Shown in pieces: positions 1-7,671 of a stretch of 44,391 bases of DNA. Below the pieces are notes generated by a model that was not told the DNA's origin, did no database searches, and was given only the letters and a program-made list of their open reading frames with translations. Source of the DNA: a virus. Within the stretch, counting starts at the first letter, position 1, and each line of letters starts with the position of its first letter. A program made the translations under genes and the position numbers. The DNA lies in the IMG/VR virus record IMGVR_UViG_3300041016_000422, positions 1 through 44,391 of that record. One strand, given 5' to 3'.

Positions 1-402
1 CATCTTACGCTCCGGCACGAAATCAATGCGGTAGCCGTAGCGAGAGAAGCCAGTCATGCCTAGGTTATAGGCAAGCCAAGTCTCGCCTAGGTTGGGCATC
101 CTGCCTAGCTTAATGATTAGCTTGGCTCGTAGGTAGGACAACCAGGAGGTGGCGTACTGGCGGGCGATGAGAGGGTCGGACGCCTTGGAGTAAGGGTAGG
201 TGGGTAGTCCAGCTTTGCGTCGCACCTCGGAGCAATCGAACCAAGCGGAGCGATGAAACTGGAATGGTCCTTTCGCTAGGCCAGAATCTCCAGGTGGAGT
301 GGCTGCTCCGCGTCCAGAAGATTCAATATGTTCGACGGCATCGACCCAGCGCGTAGGCATTGGAGCAAAGGCCGCAGAGGCTAATAGTAATTCGGTAATC
401 AT
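1..402 (-). CDS. Lysozyme-like endolysin, variant copy (3' end missing)
   Basis: Reading leftward from an ATG at 400-402, the frame is open to the window edge (134 codons, no stop). It encodes a short hydrophobic N-terminus (MITELLLASAAFA), then WVDAVEHIESSGRG, GPFQF and GETWLAYNLGMTGF. These match, residue for residue in places, the complete protein encoded at 43717-44154. The Glu in HIESSGRG is the probable catalytic acid of a lysozyme/transglycosylase fold, and the hydrophobic start could act as a signal. The DNA is clearly diverged from the right-hand copy, so this is either an allele of that gene from a co-assembled relative or a true second copy. The 3' end lies outside the window. Confidence 0.75.
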   Translation of the reverse strand, partial: MITELLLASAAFAPMPTRWVDAVEHIESSGRGAATPPGDSGLAKGPFQFHRSAWFDCSEVRRKAGLPTYPYSKASDPLIARQYATSWLSYLRAKLIIKLGRMPNLGETWLAYNLGMTGFSRYGYRIDFVPERKM

Positions 403-430
403 GTCGGGTTGGGAAGCCGACGGTGACGCC

Positions 431-619
431 TTACTTACCCTTGGCAATCTTCTTTTTTCCAATGGTTTTCTTTTTCCTAGCTCGACCAGTACCAGAGATG
501 GGCAAGCCGCCCGCGTCTCCGTACTTCTTTATTCCGTTCTCTACGATCATGCGGCATCTATCCCACAGGGATACGTTGTCGCGTCCGTCGTCTGCTTGGC
601 GTATGATGTTGCGGCTCAT
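431..619 (-). CDS. Small basic protein, variant copy of 44186-44374
   Basis: A 62-residue protein with a central VSLWDRCRMIVENGIKKYG segment and a very basic Lys/Arg-rich tail (RARKKK...KGK). It is nearly identical to the protein at 44186-44374; the differences fall in the last eleven residues. Its ATG overlaps the stop of the primase-helicase gene as ATGA (616-619), which suggests translational coupling. The basic tail suggests nucleic-acid binding, but no family is recognised. It precedes the endolysin gene in the same order at both window ends. Confidence 0.7.
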   Translation of the reverse strand: MSRNIIRQADDGRDNVSLWDRCRMIVENGIKKYGDAGGLPISGTGRARKKKTIGKKKIAKGK

Positions 620-636
620 GGCTTTCGGATGACTGT
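582..636. repeat. Exact 55-bp terminal repeat, left copy
   Basis: These 55 bases are identical to the last 55 bases of the window (44337-44391). Position 581 (g) differs from 44336 (c), so the identity is exactly 55 bp. A repeat this long that ends exactly at a contig end is what a k=55 de Bruijn assembly leaves where one node has two incoming paths. It marks the probable circular closure point. Confidence 0.9.
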
Positions 637-2880
637 ACGAGAGTCTTTGTCATATTCAAACTCTTCCCATGCGGCTGGGTCGTAGGCGCCAGAGTTAATC
701 TCCGCACCTACCTCGTCCGTGGCAATCGGTCCATTGGGTAAATCCAACCACTTCTTTTCCTTGCCGCCCTTGGCTGCTGCTGCGGCCAGCACCTTCTGGA
801 GGAGCATGTCGTCCACAAGGTGGGCGAATTCGCCTGGGCCAATAGATCGCAGGATCGAGGGAAGCTCACCTCGCCGGCGGTACAGGCCGGACTTGGCGTT
901 CTTGCCCTCGATTGAGTAGGGATGTCCTGCCCTGGCGGCCAGCGTGACGGCGGCGACCAGCCATGCCTGCCGCTCTAGGTAGTTGACGTCGTTGAACTTG
1001 TCCTTGTCGGTGACGTCGATGAGCGTGCCAATCTCGGTACGCAATAGCGTACGCTCTGTGTCGAGCATCTCCGGGTTGTTGGCCTTGATGATTGCGGCCT
1101 TCCACAGGTGCTTCCGTCGGGGTACCAGACCCATGCCCTTCATGCGTCGGTCGTAGTCAGACGCATGCCATACCCCGATGGCACCTCGGAACGCACCCAG
1201 CAGGGCGGACGAACCTCGGACCTGGGATGCCATCTGCTCGGCGTTTCTGATCGGCTCGTCGCCTTGCTTCTTGATGTGGTGGATGACAATAAGGGCGGCA
1301 CCTAGCTCACCGCCGACCTGGCTGGCTACTCGGATGAATTCATTAATGACAGTCGCGCTGTTCTCCTCGCCGTGCAACACGCTGTTAAGGGTGTCGATGA
1401 CCACCAGCTGGAGGTTGGGGATCTGCCGCAGTAGGGCAAAGAATTCCAGCCACTTGCGGGATGGTCGAGACTCCTGGGTCTTGGGGTCTTTCTCGACGAG
1501 TGCGAATGCACCTCCGGAATTGATTGAAGGCAGGATAATTAGATCATCACCGGCCTCACGACGCCTGCTCCCATCCGGGTCCATGTCGGCCAAGCGGATG
1601 TGCAGTTCGTCCTTGTCATCTTCCGTGGTAAGAATGACCACGGCTCCCTTACGCATGACCGGCATGCCGCACCATGTGTCCCCATCTCGGCGAGCGGTAA
1701 TCTTGAGGGCTAGATCCAGGACCATGAAGGTCTTGCCGGCTCCGCCTTCGGCGACAAGCAGCTGGTGCTTGGCCGCCTGTAGCCAATTCTGAACGAGGAA
1801 CTGACGCTCCGGTCGAGGGGCGAGGCTCCACCGGTGGGCGGCCCACACGGCCAAGCCCTTGCCTTCGTCGAGGATCGGCTTCTCTGGTTCGGGCATGGGT
1901 CCGTTGTTGTGGATGTCATTACGGAGCAGGCCAAGCCACTCGGTGTCGAACCTGGCCTCCGGCCAAGGCGGGGACATGTGGGCCTGCATCCAGCCGTAGG
2001 TGGCAAGCCTGGCCGCATCGAGGGTCATCTTGCCGATGCGAGCTGTGTGAATGTAATGGCCGGCGACGCCGTTGAATGCGGACCACCGGGTGGTACCTTC
2101 ACCGCCGGCGTTGACGTTCTCGGTCAGCATATCGACGGCAGGGGTGTGCGTCCTGGGCATGAGGGGATCTGCCGGCACTTCCTTGATCGCCCATTCAGAT
2201 TCGGGCATGCGTGCGGCTGAAGCACAAGGTGCGGTGACGATTGCTGTCGGATCGTGACGCTCGATGACGACAAGACGCTTCACGCCGGACTTGCCGTGGA
2301 TTGAACCGGCCACACGGATAGGCTGGTGGGCGCGACCATAAGGATTGCCGTCCACGCCCAGTCCGAATTGGATGTCCGCTCCTGCCTTGCGGGCGATGTA
2401 GTCTCGGACGGCCACGATGTGGGCAACCTCAAGACCCTCGACCTGCCAGTAGGCATGACGCTTTGCCCTGCCTTCCTCGGTCATGCCACCGGACAGCACG
2501 ACCATCGCCGCCGGCCCAAAGTTCTGCTCCACGAAGGCCAGCTTGGCGTCGGTGTCGCCGGTGTCGAAGTCTGCACATACTGTGCGGAACACGTCGCAGT
2601 TCTCGGCGGTACCACGGTCCTCTTTGAGTGTGCAAGGGACGATGAATGTTGCGACGTCGTGCTGTCCCCACCTAGTGGCGTGGAAGATCACGGCTGACAC
2701 GAACCTATCCCATCCCATACGCTCTGGCTCCAGGAAGATGTCCTCACGGAATACGCCCTCTCTGGACGTACCTTTTTCGCCGATGCCACGGATGCACACG
2801 AAGCCCTTGGCTTCCTTGCCGAACAGCAGTTCGACATGGGTAGCTACGGCGTCGTTATCAATGGGAATCATGTCGCTCAT
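616..2880 (-). CDS. Primase-polymerase / RecA-fold replicative helicase fusion
   Basis: The 754-residue product has two parts. Residues about 95-200 carry archaeo-eukaryotic-primase-like motifs: ADFDTGD (Asp104, Asp106), KRHAYW (His142) and QPIRVAGSIHGK. Residues about 365-600 are a RecA/DnaB-type ATPase with Walker A AEGGAGKT (377-384), Walker B LQLVVIDT (Asp496) and a following HHIKK. This is the RepA-like AAA_25 helicase class joined to a primase, the likely initiator and helicase of phage replication. The start is ATG at 2880, preceded directly by CCCAAC. It is the last large gene of the leftward replication block, and its stop overlaps the next gene. No separate DNA polymerase gene is visible in the window. 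Confidence 0.85.
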   Translation of the reverse strand: MSDMIPIDNDAVATHVELLFGKEAKGFVCIRGIGEKGTSREGVFREDIFLEPERMGWDRFVSAVIFHATRWGQHDVATFIVPCTLKEDRGTAENCDVFRTVCADFDTGDTDAKLAFVEQNFGPAAMVVLSGGMTEEGRAKRHAYWQVEGLEVAHIVAVRDYIARKAGADIQFGLGVDGNPYGRAHQPIRVAGSIHGKSGVKRLVVIERHDPTAIVTAPCASAARMPESEWAIKEVPADPLMPRTHTPAVDMLTENVNAGGEGTTRWSAFNGVAGHYIHTARIGKMTLDAARLATYGWMQAHMSPPWPEARFDTEWLGLLRNDIHNNGPMPEPEKPILDEGKGLAVWAAHRWSLAPRPERQFLVQNWLQAAKHQLLVAEGGAGKTFMVLDLALKITARRDGDTWCGMPVMRKGAVVILTTEDDKDELHIRLADMDPDGSRRREAGDDLIILPSINSGGAFALVEKDPKTQESRPSRKWLEFFALLRQIPNLQLVVIDTLNSVLHGEENSATVINEFIRVASQVGGELGAALIVIHHIKKQGDEPIRNAEQMASQVRGSSALLGAFRGAIGVWHASDYDRRMKGMGLVPRRKHLWKAAIIKANNPEMLDTERTLLRTEIGTLIDVTDKDKFNDVNYLERQAWLVAAVTLAARAGHPYSIEGKNAKSGLYRRRGELPSILRSIGPGEFAHLVDDMLLQKVLAAAAAKGGKEKKWLDLPNGPIATDEVGAEINSGAYDPAAWEEFEYDKDSRTVIRKP

Positions 2881-2912
2881 GTTGGGTCGGGTATTCCTGG
2901 GCGTTGGGCGGC

Positions 2913-3479
2913 CTAGGTCAACTCCACAATCTCACCCTTTGCCTTGAGGGAAAGGGCCAGCCATGTTGCGGTCATGTCGTCGAGCTGCTTCATCTCCTCT
3001 GGGGGTACCACGAAAGACAGTCTGCCTGCGCCACGGAAGTGCTGGAGTCGGTCCGGTCTGATCACCTCGGCCCGGTTAGCCCAGCCCATGAAGGTCACGG
3101 CTCGGTCATTGTACTCGACTCGCATTAGGACATAGATGTCCACCAATTCCTTGGTGGTAATCTCTCCGTTGATTTCGTAAGACGGCACTAGTAGGTGGGG
3201 GTTGATGTGGTGGCTTGACTTTACCTCCACGGACTGGCCGTTGCCGGCCATGAAGTCAACGGTACCGGACCGGGGTGACACGGTGTCGTCTCGCTCCATG
3301 CTGAACAGCTTGGAGAAGGCGATCTCACCCAGCAGACCGACCAAGTCCATGACGGCACCGGATTGCTTGCCGACGTGCTGGTCTGGGACGCCGGCGGCCC
3401 GGCTCGACTCATGCCTGGCAAGGCTTTCAGCCTCGGCCTGGGTCATGGTGATGTCGTCCAGCTTGATGCGGAGTTTCAC
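2913..3479 (-). CDS. PD-(D/E)XK-like nuclease-fold protein
   Basis: 188 residues. Glu52 (LLGEIAF), Asp75 (TVDFMAG) and Glu85-x-Lys87 (SVEVKSS) are spaced like the E...D...ExK core of restriction-endonuclease-fold proteins. The rest is unfamiliar. I chose the GTG at 3479 because it overlaps the preceding stop as GTGA (3476-3479), a coupling used repeatedly in this genome; an internal ATG twelve codons or so later is the alternative. It sits one gene downstream of a cytosine methyltransferase, so a nuclease acting on unmodified DNA is possible, but a replication or repair role is equally compatible. Confidence 0.6.
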   Translation of the reverse strand: MKLRIKLDDITMTQAEAESLARHESSRAAGVPDQHVGKQSGAVMDLVGLLGEIAFSKLFSMERDDTVSPRSGTVDFMAGNGQSVEVKSSHHINPHLLVPSYEINGEITTKELVDIYVLMRVEYNDRAVTFMGWANRAEVIRPDRLQHFRGAGRLSFVVPPEEMKQLDDMTATWLALSLKAKGEIVELT

Positions 3480-3775
3480 AGGCTTCTGATAAAAATTGGA
3501 GTCTGCTCGCCGACATATGATCCCATGACATTGAAAGACATGTGTTCGATGGCGTCCTCTTCTGACATGCCGTCGGCCATTAAAACACGGACGCAAGTCT
3601 CGTAGTCATAGACCACACGCACGTCGCCGGATTCAGTCAATCCGACGATAGCTGCGTCGAATCCGTCAGCCGTAAGGGTTGTGGTATCGCTTTCCTCGAC
3701 GTATTGTTCAAGGCTCTTGCGGTTTTCTTTGGCCTGCTTCTTGAGCATGGCTTTTTCGGTTTTGTGGATACTCAT
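3476..3775 (-). CDS. Hypothetical small protein
   Basis: 99 residues, starting MSIHKTEKAMLKKQAK, with a charged helical N-terminus and an acidic middle (EESD, MSEEDAIEHM). The family is not recognised. The ATG at 3775 is chosen because it is preceded directly by the CCCAAC leader typical of this operon; the longer upstream frame overlaps the methyltransferase gene and looks spurious. Its TGA overlaps the GTG of the next gene. Confidence 0.65.
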   Translation of the reverse strand: MSIHKTEKAMLKKQAKENRKSLEQYVEESDTTTLTADGFDAAIVGLTESGDVRVVYDYETCVRVLMADGMSEEDAIEHMSFNVMGSYVGEQTPIFIRSL

Positions 3776-3782
3776 GTTGGGA

Positions 3783-4394
3783 TTAAATATTGCTCCATTG
3801 GGAAGCCATTGCGTCAGCAATACCCTGGAAGGTCTTCGACCTGGCCTTCGCACGCTGGGACTGGGGGAGGCATGACGTTTCGTAGAACCAATCGCTCATC
3901 TTCTTTGTCTTCCCGGTCTTCGGGCTGATCCACATCTTATATCCGCCCTTCTCCACGATGTTGGTTGGCTTGAGCAATGGCAGGTTCTTCAGCCAAAGGC
4001 ATGTTGCCTTCGTCGTGCTATGCCCAAACTGCCAAGGGTTAATTACTTGGTCTGGCTTTCTGATCCTTGAACTGATTATCGAAACAGGGTTTTCGATGGC
4101 GATCATATTGATGTTCGCATCCATCATCCTCCTTACGAAATTCAAAGCTTCTTCTTGCCTGCCGTCGGCGATCTTCTTTGCGAAGTGTGCGGCGCCGCTC
4201 ACGGCAAGGTGCGTGCAAGGCGGGTGAGCAATCATCATGTCCCATCCTTGGTCCATGATGTCGAACACGTCACCTTGGTAGTGCGGCCCAGGGACATCGG
4301 TCGGGAGGATATCACAGGACATTGCGTCATGCCCTGCTTTTATGAATGCGTCTCGGACTGTGCCGGAATACTCGCATGCGATTAGTACTTTCAT
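3783..4394 (-). CDS. DNA cytosine-5 methyltransferase-like protein
   Basis: 203 residues. MKVLIACEYSG is a Rossmann-type AdoMet-binding start. HPPCTHLAVSG contains the Pro-Pro-Cys of C5 methyltransferases (Cys60 as the probable nucleophile), and AIENPVS (Glu101-Asn102) fits the ENV-type motif IV. It belongs to the short phage Dcm-like family, smaller than cellular C5 methyltransferases and lacking an obvious long target-recognition domain. It probably modifies phage DNA to evade host restriction. It starts at ATG 4394 with CCCAACACC upstream (4402-4410). The neighbouring PD-(D/E)XK protein may be a functional partner. Confidence 0.75.
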   Translation of the reverse strand: MKVLIACEYSGTVRDAFIKAGHDAMSCDILPTDVPGPHYQGDVFDIMDQGWDMMIAHPPCTHLAVSGAAHFAKKIADGRQEEALNFVRRMMDANINMIAIENPVSIISSRIRKPDQVINPWQFGHSTTKATCLWLKNLPLLKPTNIVEKGGYKMWISPKTGKTKKMSDWFYETSCLPQSQRAKARSKTFQGIADAMASQWSNI

Positions 4395-4413
4395 GTCGGT
4401 TGGTGTTGGGAAA

Positions 4414-5193
4414 TTACCAAGCCCATCCCTTGGGCTGTTCGACCGGGGCGATGACCTGTTCGGTCACGCCGTGGCAACGCTTCTTGTAGTCGCACCACTT
4501 GCACTTAAAGTCATCGACGCCTCGACCGATGCGGCCAAGCTGCTCTGGGTTGTCGGTCTTCACGATCCGCACGGCGCGGTCGATGTACGACTGGGCGTCG
4601 CGAGCGTTGAACGGAACCATTTCAATGTGCAGTTCGCCGGTGTCTCGGTTGATGGCCGTGAACAGGCACGACAGTAGATCCTTGTAAGCCATGTAGACCT
4701 GGACCTGGGCGTAGTACACAGGCTTGGAATCCTTTAGCCCCTTCTTGACCACGTCGCTCCAGCTCTTCTCGCCGAGGGCTTTGCTCTCCCAAAGGCATGG
4801 GTAGAATACGCCGGCCAGGGCAGGGCCGTCGTTAATGATGCCATCAAGATGGCCCTTGAACTTGTCGCCGGCGTCGGAGATGCCGAACTGCTTGCCGTCA
4901 ACCTGGTGGGTCTGAAGATCAAAGCCGGCTAGGATCAGATACTCGGCGACACGCTCTTCGCCGTCATGTCCCATGTCGAAGATGCGCAAGGTGTTGGCCT
5001 TGAATTCCGCTCCTTCGTCCTTCGGCGTCATGTGGAATTCGTACGCAAGGCGACGCTCGCATTCGTCGCCGATGCGTGACGCTCCCAGGTACTGGCGTGG
5101 CACCTGCTTGTTGCGGTGTGCCTTGGTTGCTGCGTCGATCAAGGCTTTCACGCCTTCGGCAATCTCGCAGGGTTTGGTTTCTGGTTTGAACAT
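4414..5193 (-). CDS. Cas4/RecB-like PD-(D/E)XK exonuclease with Fe-S cysteines
   Basis: 259 residues. Nuclease residues are GHLDG (Asp117), LWESKA (Glu136, Lys138) and YYAQVQVYM, the QxxxY-like helix. His76 lies in GHDGEERV. Four cysteines, Cys45 (DECERR) and CKWCDYKKRC (Cys231, 234, 240), match the pattern that binds a 4Fe-4S cluster in Cas4 and AddB nucleases. A role in end resection or recombination fits the surrounding SF2 helicase, Sak4-like ATPase and SSB-like genes. The start is ATG 5193 with CCCAAC directly upstream (5194-5199). No cas genes or CRISPR array are present. Confidence 0.8.
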   Translation of the reverse strand: MFKPETKPCEIAEGVKALIDAATKAHRNKQVPRQYLGASRIGDECERRLAYEFHMTPKDEGAEFKANTLRIFDMGHDGEERVAEYLILAGFDLQTHQVDGKQFGISDAGDKFKGHLDGIINDGPALAGVFYPCLWESKALGEKSWSDVVKKGLKDSKPVYYAQVQVYMAYKDLLSCLFTAINRDTGELHIEMVPFNARDAQSYIDRAVRIVKTDNPEQLGRIGRGVDDFKCKWCDYKKRCHGVTEQVIAPVEQPKGWAW

Positions 5194-5200
5194 GTTGGGA

Positions 5201-6856
5201 TTAAATCGAAAGTACTTTGGCTTTAATAAAACGCTCGCGCCACTTCCATGTTAAAGCACATGTAGCACGGTACTTGGTCATGCCTGCGGCGGAGAATACA
5301 TCAAGCCCAAGCTGGATTAATTGCTTATCGGATGGGGGTTCGGTCAGCCAACGCTTGCTCTTCCGGGCTGCGTCCTTGTCGCCATGCTCACGGAGGTAGT
5401 CGTCTGCGGATGCTACGGCCTGGAGCCGGTCGTCGGTCACGGAGATTAGGGTGGCGCCGGTGGCACCATCCTTGCCGCCGATGGCGTACTGCTTGCCGTC
5501 GTGTTGTAGTACGCAAACCCATGCGGTCATGGCCGATGCAATGGTAACCATGCCGTCCCAGAAAGACTCCCACCGGAAGGGGGACATGTCCATGATCTCT
5601 ACCTCGGTGAGGGTAAAGTTGACTAGGTCGCCACGTTCCTCGGCTTCCTTCTGGCGACGCTCGACGCCGTCAAAGATATGCTCACAGGCTGGGCATACTG
5701 CCACGCCTAGGGGTACTTCCATCTTGCAGGAAGGGCAGACCTTGGTCTTCGCCTCGCCCTTGACCGGCTCCAGCACGACGTCCGTGTCTAGTCCGCCGTG
5801 GGTAAGGATTGAGTAACCAAAGTCTAGGACCACGCAGTCAGACTTAATGGATCCGGGGTGCTTCTCTGGGTCTACCTTGCGTAGCCCACGCCCGATCATT
5901 TGAATCATGGTAGACTTAAATGAGCATGGACGCAGCAGGATAACACAGCTAACCGTCTGGCAGTCATAGCCTTCGGTCAGCACGGCCACGTTGACCAGCA
6001 CCTGGGTGCGGTCCTTCTCAAAGTCAATGAGTGCGCGACGTCGGTCACCGTCTGACAGGTTGCCGTGGACGATATCGGCCTTGATACCGGCGTCGCAGAA
6101 AGCTTGGGTCACATGCTCCGCATGCTCAACGGTTGAGCAGAAAGCTATGGTCTTCCGAGTGCCAGCCTTCTCTCGCCACTCGGCGATGACACGCTCGGTG
6201 ACGGCTGACTTGTCCATGATCGCCTCGACCTCGGCCATGTCGAAGTCGGCAACGGTACGCTTCACGCCGGCCAGTTCGGACCGCAGCCCGCAGTCGATGA
6301 CGAACACCCTAGGGCGGACTAGGTTGCCGGCGTCGATCAGCTCTTTGATGGAGATGACGTCGGCGACGTTGGAGAATACTGCGGCGAGGGCTTTCTTGTC
6401 GGCACGCTGTGGTGTGGCTGTGACGCCGAAGATATGTACCGAAGGGTTGATCTCCCTAGCCCGGTCAATGATGCGGAGGTAGGAATCTGCGGCCACATGG
6501 TGGGCTTCGTCGATGACGAGTAGGTCCACAGGTGGCATGGTGGCTAGGTTCTCATCCCTCGCCAGGGTCTGAACCATAGCAAAGGTGACGCCATCGGACC
6601 AGCGTTTGCGGTCTGCGGCGAATATGTCGGTCGGAGTATCGGCGTCGATCCTCCGGTAGGTGGCTCGGTTCTGGGCGACCAGTTCGTCTCGATGCTGTAG
6701 GACGATGGTCTTGCCTTTGCCTGCATGCTTGATGACGGATGACAGCATGACAGTCTTGCCGGCGCCGGTGGGGGCGACGCCTAGCGTGTTACCCTTTTCC
6801 TTGAGGGCGTAGTTAACCTTGTGAACGAAGTCCACCTGCCTAGGTCGGAGCTTCAT
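5201..6856 (-). CDS. SF2 DEAH-box helicase
   Basis: 551 residues. Motif I is APTGAGKT (about 28-35), motif II DEAH (116-119), motif III TATPQR (146-151) and motif VI QMIGRGLRK (about 319-327). After the helicase core, CPSC...CPAC (Cys374, 377, 388, 391) forms a likely zinc ribbon. This is the ResIII/UvsW-like class that unwinds branched DNA or drives replication restart. The ATG overlaps the stop of the upstream small ORF as ATGA (6853-6856). The zinc-ribbon tail may add DNA binding. Confidence 0.85.
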   Translation of the reverse strand: MKLRPRQVDFVHKVNYALKEKGNTLGVAPTGAGKTVMLSSVIKHAGKGKTIVLQHRDELVAQNRATYRRIDADTPTDIFAADRKRWSDGVTFAMVQTLARDENLATMPPVDLLVIDEAHHVAADSYLRIIDRAREINPSVHIFGVTATPQRADKKALAAVFSNVADVISIKELIDAGNLVRPRVFVIDCGLRSELAGVKRTVADFDMAEVEAIMDKSAVTERVIAEWREKAGTRKTIAFCSTVEHAEHVTQAFCDAGIKADIVHGNLSDGDRRRALIDFEKDRTQVLVNVAVLTEGYDCQTVSCVILLRPCSFKSTMIQMIGRGLRKVDPEKHPGSIKSDCVVLDFGYSILTHGGLDTDVVLEPVKGEAKTKVCPSCKMEVPLGVAVCPACEHIFDGVERRQKEAEERGDLVNFTLTEVEIMDMSPFRWESFWDGMVTIASAMTAWVCVLQHDGKQYAIGGKDGATGATLISVTDDRLQAVASADDYLREHGDKDAARKSKRWLTEPPSDKQLIQLGLDVFSAAGMTKYRATCALTWKWRERFIKAKVLSI

Positions 6857-7017
6857 TGAATAAAAGTGGGGGGTGGCGGGAGAGGCAAACCCAACATCTG
6901 CGTCACCGCTGCGAGCGTAGACGGAAGTTGCTGGACCGACGGCCAGGTTGTCGTCTCGCTCTCACCCTTGATGTTAAGGAGCAAAAGGACAAACGTCCCT
7001 TGATAAGATGCTGACAT
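6853..7017 (-). CDS. Small ORF under a large hairpin, unknown function
   Basis: 54 residues starting MSASYQGTFVLLLLN and ending in a proline run (LPLPPPPTFIQ). Nothing is recognised. Support for it being real is the ATGA overlap with the SF2 helicase start and the absence of other coding potential here. The ATG at 7015-7017 lies at the loop/3'-arm junction of the inverted repeat at 6994-7053; a second in-frame ATG at 7036-7038 lies within the 5' arm. Folding of the mRNA could therefore hide either start. No CCCAAC leader is present. Confidence 0.4.
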   Translation of the reverse strand: MSASYQGTFVLLLLNIKGESETTTWPSVQQLPSTLAAVTQMLGLPLPPPPTFIQ

Positions 7018-7053
7018 ATTATTCTCGTTTGTCAGCATCTTAATCAAGGGACG
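6994..7053. repeat. Near-perfect 23/24-nt inverted repeat with 13-nt loop
   Basis: Arms at 6994-7016 and 7030-7053 are reverse complements apart from one extra base in the right arm. The loop is 7017-7029. It lies between the SSB-like gene and the SF2 helicase gene. In the leftward transcript the hairpin is followed by TTTGTCCTTTTG, a poor U-tract, so it may be an imperfect terminator, an RNase site or a translation-control element for the small ORF starting inside it. Confidence 0.85.
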
Positions 7054-7069
7054 CCTGGATGGTGTCCGA

Positions 7070-7663
7070 TTAGAACGGATTGGAGGAAGACGGAGTCTTC
7101 ACCCAACCCGGAGCAGCCGTCGGGGCAGGGGCGGAGAAGGCCGCAGAGCGAGCCTGTTCCACCACGCCAGACTGGCCGGCAATCAGCTTCTGGAAGTCGC
7201 GGTAGCCACCGGAAGCGGCGTTGGGCGACAGCCATTCGCCGACCTTGTTCTTGTCGGCGTAGGCCGGATCGGTGTTCTTCTCGACCTTGACCTTGATGGC
7301 GACACGCTGGCCGTCCATGAAGTTCATAATGGCGAGAGTTTCCTTGCCGGTGAAAGCCTCGTAGGACTTCGGGTCAGCGACCTTGAAGTGACCGCTGGAC
7401 TCGAAGATGCGGGTGATGGACGTGATGCCCATCTTGCGCCACTTCTCGCCGTTGCGGTCGTCCTGGACGTCGGGGATCATGTCGAAGACCTTACGGCCCT
7501 CATACTCGCCGCCGATGATCGTGAGAGTCACCGGGTAGTAGGTGCCGCCGCTGGTCTTCGACTGCTTGGCACCGCTGACGGTGACCAACGCCCATGCGAG
7601 GGTGCCGTTGGGGATGAGTTCCGGGGCCGAGCCGGCGCCGGAGGTGGGGGAGAACATGCTCAT
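7070..7663 (-). CDS. Probable single-stranded-DNA-binding protein (DUF669-like)
   Basis: 197 residues. A compact N-terminal domain (GTLAWALVTVSG, YYPVTLTIIGGEYEGRKVFD) resembles the OB-like core of phage DUF669-type proteins. An Ala/Pro-rich linker (SAPAPTAAP) and a short tail ending PSSSNPF follow. The layout is like SSBs, although the tail is not acidic. It lies directly downstream of the Sak4-like ATPase, a common pairing in phage recombination modules. The upstream gene ends in codons that spell CCCAACACC about 13 bases before this ATG, which may supply the leader motif. Confidence 0.6.
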   Translation of the reverse strand: MSMFSPTSGAGSAPELIPNGTLAWALVTVSGAKQSKTSGGTYYPVTLTIIGGEYEGRKVFDMIPDVQDDRNGEKWRKMGITSITRIFESSGHFKVADPKSYEAFTGKETLAIMNFMDGQRVAIKVKVEKNTDPAYADKNKVGEWLSPNAASGGYRDFQKLIAGQSGVVEQARSAAFSAPAPTAAPGWVKTPSSSNPF

Positions 7664-7671
7664 GGTATGTA

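Noticed and set aside
4414-5193. Cas4 gene implying a CRISPR system
   Set aside because: No cas1, cas2, effector genes or repeat-spacer array are in the window; phage Cas4-like nucleases are common without CRISPR.
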